This document shows positions 1 through 5,812 of a stretch of 10,906 bases of DNA, in pieces. The DNA is taken from NCBI GenBank assembly GCA_002477475.1, contig DLPX01000085.1, positions 2,810 through 13,715 of the forward strand, written 5' to 3'. Made by a program: the position numbers and the translations under genes. The DNA comes from Proteobacteria bacterium UBA7447 (GTDB taxonomy: Bacteria; Pseudomonadota; Gammaproteobacteria; Arenicellales; UBA868). The stretch's first letter is position 1; each line of letters starts with the position of its first letter. The notes under the pieces are model-generated. The model did not search any database, was not told where the DNA came from, and saw only the letters and a program-made list of their open reading frames with translations.

Positions 1-15
1 GCATGAGAAACGACG

Positions 16-423
16 ATGACTGACCAGGAACATGACAACGGTGTCCGTCTTGATCGCTGGCTCTGGGCGGCACGTTTTTTCAAGACCCGCGCGGAAGCAG
101 TCGAGGCAGTCCGGGCGGGCCATGTTCTGCTCAACGACCACAGAACCCGCTCGGCGAAATCTGTCCGCTGTAACGACCGGCTGCGCATCCGCCGCAAGAC
201 GGCCGTTTATCACATCATCATCCAACAGCTGATCGACAAGCGCGCCTCAGCCGCAATTGCAGCTCAGACCTACGTCGAAGATCCAGATAGTATTGAACGA
301 CGCGAAGCCCTGCGTCAGCAACTGCGCCTGCAGCCCCAGCCTATCAGGAAATCCAGAGGCAGGCCGGACAAAAAAGAGCGCCGACAGCTCCAGCAGATGC
401 GCTATGCCGACGGGAGCGGCTGA
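16..423 (+). CDS. hslR: Hsp15-like S4-domain RNA-binding protein, 135 aa
   Basis: Hsp15 binds 50S ribosomal subunits that still carry a nascent chain after heat shock and helps recycle them; it acts in the cytoplasm. The S4 RNA-binding domain covers about residues 10-60 and opens with the typical RLDRWLWAARFFKTR stretch, followed by the RAGHVLLN turn. The tail is strongly basic, with GRPDKKERRQLQQMR at 115-129, as in Hsp15 proteins. The length of 135 aa is normal for the family. The ATG at 16 is kept because the S4 domain begins only nine residues later; the purine-rich GAGAAA just upstream is a weak ribosome site. The stop is four bases before the next gene, so the two are probably co-transcribed. 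The usual partner gene hslO is not in the window. The family is clear; heat-shock control cannot be seen because upstream DNA is missing. Confidence 0.93.
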   Translation: MTDQEHDNGVRLDRWLWAARFFKTRAEAVEAVRAGHVLLNDHRTRSAKSVRCNDRLRIRRKTAVYHIIIQQLIDKRASAAIAAQTYVEDPDSIERREALRQQLRLQPQPIRKSRGRPDKKERRQLQQMRYADGSG

Positions 424-427
424 ACTA

Positions 428-1387
428 ATGAGAGGAACCATACTTGATGCCGACAGTTTCGAGCGGGGTGACCTGGATACCACTTCGCTCGAGAGCGCCC
501 TCGACCAATGGACGCATCATCGATCAACACAATCTCACGAAGTGGCAGAGCGGATCGCGGGCTGTGAGGTGGTGGTCACCAACAAAGTCATCATCGATGC
601 GGCGGCGATGCAAAACGCCTGCCTAAAACTGATCGTCGTGGCCGCGACCGGCACCAATAACATCGATCTCGTGGCGGCGAAACAGAGGAACATCACGGTC
701 TGCAACGTCCGCGACTATGCCTCCGCCGCGGTAAGCCAGCACGTTTTCTCGCTGCTGCTCACATTGGTCTCACACCTTGGCGACTACACCCAGGCAGTCA
801 GGACAGGCCGCTGGCAGGAGAGCAAAGTGTTCTGTCTGCTGGACTATCCCATCCGCGAACTCGATAGCATGACGCTGGGCATTATCGGTTATGGGAATCT
901 TGGCCGGCGCGTTGAACAGATCGCACTTGGTTTCGGCATGCAGGTGGCGGTCTGTGCCAGGCCCGGCAGTGAAGCGATACCTGATGGCCGGATCACTTTC
1001 GACGAGCTTTTGAAAAACTCTGACGTGATCTCATTGCATTGCCCGCTTTCTGACGCAACGCACAATCTGATCGGCCGCACCCAGTTGGAAAAAATGAAAT
1101 CCACTGCCATCCTGATCAACACGGCCCGCGGCGGCATCGTCAATGAGAACGACCTCGCAAATGCCTTGCGCCAGGGGGAGATCGGCGGGGCAGGTATAGA
1201 TGTACTGACTCAGGAGCCTCCAGGTGCGGATCATCCCCTGTTGGCTGCGGATATCCCCAACCTTGTGGTCAGCCCTCATAATGCCTGGGGATCGGTCCAA
1301 TCACGCCAGCGGCTTGCTGATGAAATTGCGGACCTCATCCAGGCCTACCGTCAAGAAACGCCCAGAAACTGCTGCCTGCCTGATTGA
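428..1387 (+). CDS. hprA: D-2-hydroxyacid dehydrogenase, glycerate/hydroxypyruvate type, 319 aa
   Basis: This is an NAD(P)-dependent enzyme that interconverts a 2-hydroxyacid and its 2-oxoacid, probably D-glycerate and hydroxypyruvate. The nucleotide-binding motif GYGNLG is at residues 154-159 inside the Rossmann domain. The catalytic set is present: Arg234 in NTARGG, Glu263 in TQEPP and His284 in SPHNAWGS. The HNAWGS context and the N-terminal half resemble Pseudomonas-type HprA as I remember it. The reading frame is open back to 257, but the first 57 codons lie inside hslR and do not look like the family, so I start at the ATG at 428. The ribosome site is weak (GGGAG about 12 bases upstream). 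The stop codon overlaps the hemW start. The exact substrate is inferred; other 2-hydroxyacid dehydrogenases share all of these residues. Confidence 0.88.
   Translation: MRGTILDADSFERGDLDTTSLESALDQWTHHRSTQSHEVAERIAGCEVVVTNKVIIDAAAMQNACLKLIVVAATGTNNIDLVAAKQRNITVCNVRDYASAAVSQHVFSLLLTLVSHLGDYTQAVRTGRWQESKVFCLLDYPIRELDSMTLGIIGYGNLGRRVEQIALGFGMQVAVCARPGSEAIPDGRITFDELLKNSDVISLHCPLSDATHNLIGRTQLEKMKSTAILINTARGGIVNENDLANALRQGEIGGAGIDVLTQEPPGADHPLLAADIPNLVVSPHNAWGSVQSRQRLADEIADLIQAYRQETPRNCCLPD
1384..1387 (+). promoter_or_regulatory. TTGA stop/start overlap of the dehydrogenase gene and hemW
   Basis: The TTG start of hemW (1384-1386) shares two bases with the TGA stop of the upstream dehydrogenase (1385-1387). 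There is no purine-rich ribosome site upstream of the TTG. I infer re-initiation by ribosomes that have just terminated. The rsmG-parA junction on the other strand uses the same tetramer. Confidence 0.7.
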
Positions 1388-2571
1388 ACACCTTCGGTCC
1401 GCTACCCCTAACACTGTACGTTCACCTGCCCTGGTGCGAACGCAAGTGTCCTTACTGTGATTTCAACTCTCACCCCCTGAAAACCGATCTGCCCGCATCG
1501 GACTACATCGATGGATTGATTGCAGATCTCGAAGCGGTTGAGAAGACCTACCCAAAACGCCGCCTGCAGGCCGTTTTTTTTGGTGGCGGGACACCGAGCC
1601 TTTTTGAAGGGGATCAGATCGCTCGATTGCTGGAGCGTCTCGACCACCACAACTGGCTCGATTCGCAGACGGAGATCACTCTAGAAGCCAATCCCGGATC
1701 AGCCGAGGCTGATCGATTCCGCCGTTATCGCGATTGCGGGGTCAATCGTCTTTCGCTTGGCGTACAGAGTTTCAATAACCGAAGCCTCAGTGTGTTGGGG
1801 CGAATACATAATGGGGAAGAAGCCAAAGAGGCCTGTCGGGCCATCAGGGAGGCCGGGTTCGACAACTTCAACATCGACCTGATGCATGGCTTGCCCGGGC
1901 AGGTGACGACGGATGCGCTTGCCGATCTTCGTGCCGCCCTGGATTGTTCGCCCACTCACCTTTCTCTTTACCAGTTGACGATCGAACCCAATACCGCCTT
2001 TGCAGCAAACCCGCCTGTCCTGCCTGATGAAGAAGTGCTTTGGGACATACGTTGCGCCGTCCAGGATCTTGCCTGTGAGGCCGGCTTTGCGCAATACGAG
2101 GTCTCTGCCTTTGCCCGGCCAGGGTACCACTGCCGGCACAACCTCAACTACTGGGAGTTCGGCGACTACATCGGCATTGGGGCAGGTGCGCACAGCAAGC
2201 TGTCTGTTGAAAACGCAGTCTACCGATGGAGCCGCCCGCGGCATCCGCGTGAGTACTTGAAGACCGTTACCGCGGGCACCGTGCCCGACACCGGACCACC
2301 TCTGACCGCTGCCGCATTGCGATTCGAATTCCTGCTCAACGCGCTGCGTCTCGAGGCTGGATTCGAAAAAGATCTTTTTGCACAGCGGACCGGGCTTGAC
2401 TGGAAAAAAGAGGAGCCGCTTTTTAAGGATGCGGCCAACGCTGGACTGCTGCACCTGGACGAGACCCGCGTACAAACTACGCCTCTGGGCTGGCGCTTTC
2501 TGGATGATCTGCTGGAGCGCTTTCTCGACCAACCAAAGCGGGCTGACGTGCATAATATGATGCTTCAATAG
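1384..2571 (+). CDS. hemW: Heme chaperone HemW, radical SAM protein, 395 aa
   Basis: HemW binds heme and a 4Fe-4S cluster and is thought to pass heme to respiratory enzymes; it was long misnamed oxygen-independent coproporphyrinogen III oxidase. The radical SAM cluster motif is CERKCPYC with Cys18, Cys22 and Cys25, followed by DFNSH. FFGGGTPSL, LEANPGS, VNRLSLGVQSF, DLMHGLPGQ, LYQLTIEPNT and GDYIGIGAGAHSK follow in the order seen in E. coli HemW. HNLNYW at 252-257 matches the HNxxYW heme-binding motif that separates HemW from true HemN. The length is usual for the family. An in-frame TGA lies directly before the TTG at 1384, so the protein cannot start earlier, and the radical SAM motif follows 17 residues later. 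No Shine-Dalgarno sequence is seen, which suggests coupling to translation of the upstream gene. Confidence 0.95.
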   Translation: MNTFGPLPLTLYVHLPWCERKCPYCDFNSHPLKTDLPASDYIDGLIADLEAVEKTYPKRRLQAVFFGGGTPSLFEGDQIARLLERLDHHNWLDSQTEITLEANPGSAEADRFRRYRDCGVNRLSLGVQSFNNRSLSVLGRIHNGEEAKEACRAIREAGFDNFNIDLMHGLPGQVTTDALADLRAALDCSPTHLSLYQLTIEPNTAFAANPPVLPDEEVLWDIRCAVQDLACEAGFAQYEVSAFARPGYHCRHNLNYWEFGDYIGIGAGAHSKLSVENAVYRWSRPRHPREYLKTVTAGTVPDTGPPLTAAALRFEFLLNALRLEAGFEKDLFAQRTGLDWKKEEPLFKDAANAGLLHLDETRVQTTPLGWRFLDDLLERFLDQPKRADVHNMMLQ

Positions 2572-2631
2572 TTCGTCTCGGCTCATCTCAAACACACGGC
2601 CAAGACACGTTTGACTCCTTAATCATCAACT

Positions 2632-3051
2632 ATGCTCTGGATCAAGGCACTACATATCATCTTCATGGTGACCTGGTTTGCCGGGCTCTTCTATCTTCCC
2701 CGGCTGTTTGTCTATCACGCCATGAGTGCAGATCGGGCAACTCAAGATCAGTTCAAAGTGATGGAGCGCAAACTCTACTTTGGCATTACCACCCCAGGCG
2801 GCGTGCTGACCATCGCGTCCGGCCTGTGGCTGTGGCTGGGTTACGGCATCGGCAGTCAGAGCTTGTGGCTTACCGGAAAGATCGCGCTGGTGGTGGTCCT
2901 CGCTGGGTATCACCTCTGGTGCGGGCACATGGTCGAGCAGTTTGCGCAGGACAAAAATCGGCACGGGCATATGTTTTATCGCTGGTTCAACGAGTTTCCC
3001 GTTCTCGTGCTGATCGGCGCAGTATTGCTGGTGGTAGTGAAACCGGCCTGA
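2632..3051 (+). CDS. hemJ: Protoporphyrinogen IX oxidase HemJ, integral membrane protein, 139 aa
   Basis: HemJ oxidises protoporphyrinogen IX to protoporphyrin IX, the penultimate step of heme synthesis, in the inner membrane. The N-terminus MLWIKALHIIFMVTWFAG and the following LFYLPRLFVYHA are typical. The conserved His8 and Lys83 (in LTGKIAL) are the residues reported as essential in this family. Four hydrophobic helices are visible at about 6-28, 53-72, 78-97 and 121-137, and the conserved RWFNEFPVL precedes the last one. The length of 139 aa is normal. The gene begins 60 bp after hemW, so a heme module is likely. No Shine-Dalgarno sequence precedes the ATG; the upstream bases are pyrimidine-rich. 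The start is fixed by family similarity. Confidence 0.93.
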   Translation: MLWIKALHIIFMVTWFAGLFYLPRLFVYHAMSADRATQDQFKVMERKLYFGITTPGGVLTIASGLWLWLGYGIGSQSLWLTGKIALVVVLAGYHLWCGHMVEQFAQDKNRHGHMFYRWFNEFPVLVLIGAVLLVVVKPA

Positions 3052-3063
3052 GCGCGACCCGCG

Positions 3064-3540
3064 ATGTTCCATGTGGTGCTGTTCCAACCGGAGATACCGC
3101 CCAATACCGGCAATATCATCCGCCTGTGCGCCAACACTGGCTCCCGGCTTCATCTAATTGAGCCGATTGGTTTTTCGATTAACGACCGCACTCTCCGGCG
3201 CGCAGGCCTGGACTATGCCGACGCCGTCACGATATCCCGCCACGCCAGCATGGATGCGTTCCTTGAGAACGTCTCTCCTCAGCGCGCTTTCATGTTCTCG
3301 ACCAAACATGGCCAGCGACACAGCGACTGCACGTTCCAAAGCGGTGACGCGTTGGTGTTCGGCCCTGAGACCCGCGGCCTTCCCGACAATGTCAGACTCC
3401 GCGTACCAGAGGCTCAGCGCTTGACGTTGCCGATGTGCGCCACAAGCCGAAGCCTAAATCTTTCCAACGCCGTCGCGGTCGCTCTGTTTGAAGCCTGGCG
3501 TCAGTGTGATTATCCAGGCAGCGTCCCCGGCGATCCCTAG
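3064..3540 (+). CDS. trmL: tRNA (cytidine/uridine-34-2'-O)-methyltransferase TrmL, 158 aa
   Basis: TrmL is a SPOUT methyltransferase that adds a 2'-O-methyl group to the wobble base of the tRNA-Leu isoacceptors with CAA or UAA anticodons, using S-adenosylmethionine. The three SPOUT motifs are clear: NTGNIIRLCANTG from residue 14, with the conserved Arg20; ALVFGPETRGLP at 97-107; and LPMCATSRSLNLSNAVAVAL from 122. These last two form the knot that binds the cofactor. The length matches the family. The ATG at 3064 gives the standard MFHVVLFQPEIPPNTGN opening. It lies 12 bp after hemJ without a visible ribosome site, so it is probably read from the same transcript. Its TAG stop overlaps the stop of the convergent minus-strand gene. 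Confidence 0.95.
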   Translation: MFHVVLFQPEIPPNTGNIIRLCANTGSRLHLIEPIGFSINDRTLRRAGLDYADAVTISRHASMDAFLENVSPQRAFMFSTKHGQRHSDCTFQSGDALVFGPETRGLPDNVRLRVPEAQRLTLPMCATSRSLNLSNAVAVALFEAWRQCDYPGSVPGDP

Positions 3541-3914
3541 AGATCTTCAAGGCGGTCGACACTGATCCCGCTGAGCCTTAATGCGGCATTCACCACGGGG
3601 AATTCGTCTGGCTCCACCCGAACCTTGATACCGACAAAAAGGGCACCTAGCGCATCGATACGCACCGGTTCCAGCCGCCTTGGCGACTTGAGGGAAAGCA
3701 GGGTTTTGGCCACGATATCACTGGTACCGCCCTCGGCGGTATCACAGAAATAGAGCAGTTGGTTGCTTGGTCGGAAAAAGGCCTGGTGAATAGAGAGGCG
3801 CGTTGCGACCCAGGCTTCGATGATGCGATCCTTTGACACGCCGGGGCGCATATTCGCGATGTCGGCGAGATCCGGCGAGCGGAACTTGCTATAGACTCGA
3901 CGCTCCTGCGACAT
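3537..3914 (-). CDS. Small protein of unknown function, 125 aa
   Basis: I do not recognise this protein. It has a mixed composition that looks like a folded cytoplasmic domain: no signal peptide, no membrane segment, and one cysteine (57). Notable stretches are the basic N-terminus MSQERRVYSKFRSPDLADIA, SKDRIIEAWVATRLSIHQAFF at about 27-47, and a charged C-terminal half with IDALGALFVGIKVRVEPDEF at about 86-105. The start at 3914 is chosen because GAGGT lies four bases upstream. An in-frame ATG at 3941 would add nine residues but has no ribosome site. The TAG stop is shared as a CTAG palindrome with trmL. The neighbour across a 25-bp gap is the divergent DUF364 gene, which suggests shared control but proves nothing. 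The plus strand has no convincing alternative gene here. Confidence 0.68.
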   Translation of the reverse strand: MSQERRVYSKFRSPDLADIANMRPGVSKDRIIEAWVATRLSIHQAFFRPSNQLLYFCDTAEGGTSDIVAKTLLSLKSPRRLEPVRIDALGALFVGIKVRVEPDEFPVVNAALRLSGISVDRLEDL

Positions 3915-3918
3915 ACCG

Positions 3919-3923
3919 ACCTC
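3919..3923 (-). promoter_or_regulatory. Ribosome binding site that sets the start of the 125-aa protein
   Basis: On the minus strand the bases read GAGGT, four bases before the ATG at 3914-3912. The competing in-frame ATG at 3941 has only GC-rich DNA upstream, so this site favours the shorter protein. Confidence 0.6.
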
Positions 3924-3939
3924 ACTGTCCTGCGCGCCC

Positions 3940-4770
3940 ATGACCGTACTGTCCGATCTGGTTGATCTTGTGCTCACCCTCGGCGAAGAAAAGGAGCTGC
4001 CCGCTGTGCGCGGTCTGTACAAGCCGCGCCCAGCGACGCCGACGGGACAGCCAAAAAAATTTGGTGTCATCGCTCTCGACGACGGCAGCTGCGGGTTCTT
4101 CTTTGCCGGGCTGGATGATACCTTGTCGCATCTGGATGCGTGTGACCCAAAACAGTTCACCGAGATGTCCACGCTGGAGCTGGTGAAACACTGCCTGGGC
4201 GAAGACCCATTATTAACAGCCGTGGGACTCGGCGCACTCAACGCCGTCAGTCAGCATCTGCTCAGAACGGCCGGGTTCAGCCTTGATCGAGCCACAGATC
4301 CCGTTGGCCAGCTGGATCTGGCTGGCGCGAGGCACGTCGGGATGGTTGGCTTTTTTGCACCGTTGATCAGGGAGTGGGAAAACTATCCCGGAACTTTGAC
4401 CGTTATTGAGAAAGACCCGAAATTTCTCGAAAGGTCCGGGCCCTTTGAGGTGATTGAGCAAACCGATCGCCTGCGGGATTGTGATCGTGTACTCATCACA
4501 GGTTCCACATTGATCAACGATACGCTGGATGATGTGCTCAGTCACTGTGATCCGAAAGCGCAGGTGGCTCTGGTGGGGCCGAGCGCATCGTGCTTGCCAG
4601 ATCCGATCTTTGATCGTGGTGTCGACGTGGTCGGCAGCACCATGGTCTGCGACCTGCCGCGGCTGGAGGCGCTGCTGGAGGCTGGACAGCCCTGGGCCGA
4701 AGGCACCGCCAAGTACTGCATCACACGCGATCAGTATCCGGGTATCCGGCAAATGATTCGCGGCGCCTGA
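3940..4770 (+). CDS. DUF4213/DUF364 family protein, putative heavy-metal chelation domain, 276 aa
   Basis: The family has an N-terminal DUF4213 region and a C-terminal Rossmann-like DUF364 domain; a role in metal chelation has been proposed from structure but no reaction is established. The N-terminal part covers about residues 1-115, with VLTLGEEK, GVIALDDGSCGFFF and TAVGLGALNAVSQ. The DUF364 domain covers about 130-275, with VGMVGFFAPLI, LTVIEKDP, LITGSTLINDTLDDVL, LVGPSASCLPDPIF and VDVVGSTMV, all in the expected order. The length is close to normal. An in-frame TAG lies at 3892-3894 and no other ATG follows it before 3940, so the start is well bounded, although no ribosome site is visible. 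It is divergent from the unknown minus-strand gene and 34 bp upstream of the thioredoxin-like gene. The family match is from memory; the function is open. Confidence 0.85.
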   Translation: MTVLSDLVDLVLTLGEEKELPAVRGLYKPRPATPTGQPKKFGVIALDDGSCGFFFAGLDDTLSHLDACDPKQFTEMSTLELVKHCLGEDPLLTAVGLGALNAVSQHLLRTAGFSLDRATDPVGQLDLAGARHVGMVGFFAPLIREWENYPGTLTVIEKDPKFLERSGPFEVIEQTDRLRDCDRVLITGSTLINDTLDDVLSHCDPKAQVALVGPSASCLPDPIFDRGVDVVGSTMVCDLPRLEALLEAGQPWAEGTAKYCITRDQYPGIRQMIRGA

Positions 4771-4795
4771 ATCCTGCGGGGCGAACCCAACGGCT

Positions 4796-4800
4796 GGAGG
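4796..4800 (+). promoter_or_regulatory. Shine-Dalgarno site for the thioredoxin-like gene
   Basis: GGAGG stands four bases before the GTG at 4805. It is 28 bases from the next in-frame ATG at 4829, so it supports the GTG start. The spacing is slightly short but workable. Confidence 0.55.
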
Positions 4801-4804
4801 GTAG

Positions 4805-5317
4805 GTGACGCCAAGATATAATTTCGCTATGACTGCAGTGAGATACCTCTGCGCTGTGCTTTTGCTGGCCGGGCTACCGTGGGGACCGGTTCTTGCCGGA
4901 AAGATACCGGTTGCGGTGGATCTACAGCGGGACGCCAACATCTCGCGTGCCGAGCGGGTGCCGATCCTGTTGGTTTATACGACTGACTACTGCCATTACT
5001 GTGACGAGGTAAAGGCAAGCGTCTTCAATCTGATCTTTGCAGATCCAACATATCAGGATCGCATACTGCTGCGGGAAGTACGTATCGATACGAATCTCGA
5101 TCTTGTGAGCTTCAGCGGGACTGTCACCAGTCATCGATCTTTTTCCAAAACCCGCGGTATCAGGATCGTGCCCACGCTCGAATTTCTGGATGGCGCAGGA
5201 ACGCCCATCAGTCCACCGCTTGTCGGAGCAAGCATTCCTGACTATTACGGCGCCTATGTTGACAACGGCATCGAGCAGTCCCTCCGAACCCTCCGCACAC
5301 GACAGGATCCCTCATGA
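4805..5317 (+). CDS. Exported thioredoxin-fold protein with a CHYC active site, 170 aa
   Basis: This is probably a periplasmic thiol-disulfide protein. An N-terminal signal peptide is visible: a short basic start, a hydrophobic core at about 14-28 (YLCAVLLLAGLPW), and a likely cleavage after VLA31. The thioredoxin-like domain follows, with ILLVYTTDYCHYC at 54-66; Cys63 and Cys66 form the CxxC redox pair. The cis-proline loop is IVPTLEFLD with Pro123. The segment between them resembles the SoxW/thioredoxin-2-like group. There is no lipobox cysteine. The GTG at 4805 is preferred for its GGAGG site; the ATG at 4829 would keep a full signal peptide and is a real alternative. The stop overlaps the thioesterase start as ATGA, which implies coupled translation. 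Whether it acts as a reductase, an oxidase or in metal handling cannot be told. Confidence 0.82.
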   Translation: MTPRYNFAMTAVRYLCAVLLLAGLPWGPVLAGKIPVAVDLQRDANISRAERVPILLVYTTDYCHYCDEVKASVFNLIFADPTYQDRILLREVRIDTNLDLVSFSGTVTSHRSFSKTRGIRIVPTLEFLDGAGTPISPPLVGASIPDYYGAYVDNGIEQSLRTLRTRQDPS

Positions 5318-5805
5318 CTCAAGAATTCCCCGAAGCAGAGCTGGACCTCGGCCACCAACGTGTGTTGCCCGAATGGATTGACTACAACGGGCACATGAAC
5401 GTGGCCTATTACGTCCTCGCTTTTGATCGCGGTGTGGATGAGTTCATGCGCCAGATGGGCATTACGCCTGAATACCTCGAGACCGAGAAATGTTCGACCT
5501 TTACTCTGGAGATGCATATCAACTACCTGCAGGAACTGCATCTCGACGACCCCATCCACCTCACGTGCCAACTGCTGGACGCCGACAGTAAGCGGGTTCA
5601 CTATTTCCTGCGAATGTTCCACGCTGAAGCGGATTATCTCGCAGCCACCAGCGAGCAAATGATGATCCACGTCAGCCTTGAAAGCCGGCGGACCTCACCG
5701 TTCCTGCCGAAGGTCAGTGGTGTGATCGACCAGATAATGGCGGCGCATAAACCGCTGCCGATGCCTGATCAGGCGGGACAGAAAATAGGGATACGCCGGA
5801 AGTAA
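5314..5805 (+). CDS. Hotdog-fold acyl-CoA thioesterase, betainyl-CoA thioesterase-like, 163 aa
   Basis: The protein should hydrolyse an acyl-CoA in the cytoplasm. The N-terminal motif LPEWIDYNGHMNVAYYVLAFD (18-38) holds the DYNGHMN signature of hotdog thioesterases, with Asp23 as the probable catalytic acid. STFTLEMHINYLQEL, DSKRVHYFLRMFH and the AATSEQMMIHV strand (110-120) follow in the order found in betainyl-CoA thioesterases of carnitine and betaine catabolism and in the thioesterase part of some L-carnitine dehydrogenases. The C-terminal QKIGIRRK also fits. The length is typical. No carnitine or betaine gene is near, so the substrate is inferred from resemblance only. The ATG overlaps the upstream TGA by four bases, and its stop lies seven bases from the convergent parB stop. 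Confidence 0.83.
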   Translation: MTQEFPEAELDLGHQRVLPEWIDYNGHMNVAYYVLAFDRGVDEFMRQMGITPEYLETEKCSTFTLEMHINYLQELHLDDPIHLTCQLLDADSKRVHYFLRMFHAEADYLAATSEQMMIHVSLESRRTSPFLPKVSGVIDQIMAAHKPLPMPDQAGQKIGIRRK

Positions 5806-5812
5806 AAGGCGC

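Noticed and set aside
1..23. Possible end of an upstream gene
   Set aside because: Two frames close near the hslR start: one with TGA at 17-19, overlapping its ATG as ATGA, and one with TGA at 21-23. The overlap is suggestive of a coupled gene, but 15 bases are too few to choose a frame or name it.
257..427. 57-codon N-terminal extension of the dehydrogenase
   Set aside because: It lies inside hslR in another frame and does not resemble the dehydrogenase family; the ATG at 428 gives the normal length.
1699..2595. 298-codon open frame antisense to hemW
   Set aside because: It mirrors a well-conserved gene, its translation shows no recognisable domain, and long antisense frames are common in GC-rich DNA.
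2611..2636. TTGACT followed by TATGCT before hemJ
   Set aside because: The spacing is only 14 bp, and the second element overlaps the hemJ start codon, so it is not a plausible promoter.
2650..3153. 167-codon open frame antisense to hemJ
   Set aside because: It is a shadow of hemJ and the trmL start, with a His- and Gln-rich translation unlike a folded protein.
3942..4241. 100-codon extension of the minus-strand unknown gene
   Set aside because: It lies opposite the DUF364 N-terminal region, its translation is Ser- and Arg-rich and low in complexity, and a better ribosome site exists at 3919-3923.
4213..4941. 242-codon open frame antisense to the DUF364 gene
   Set aside because: The plus strand holds a clear family match; the antisense translation shows no known motif.
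5562..5567. CACGTG core as a parS candidate
   Set aside because: The flanking bases match almost none of the parS consensus.
5763..5774. Perfect 12-base palindrome GCCTGATCAGGC near the thioesterase stop
   Set aside because: As RNA it would form only a four-pair stem, and no T-run follows on either strand, so it is not a terminator. It falls within codons for PDQAG.
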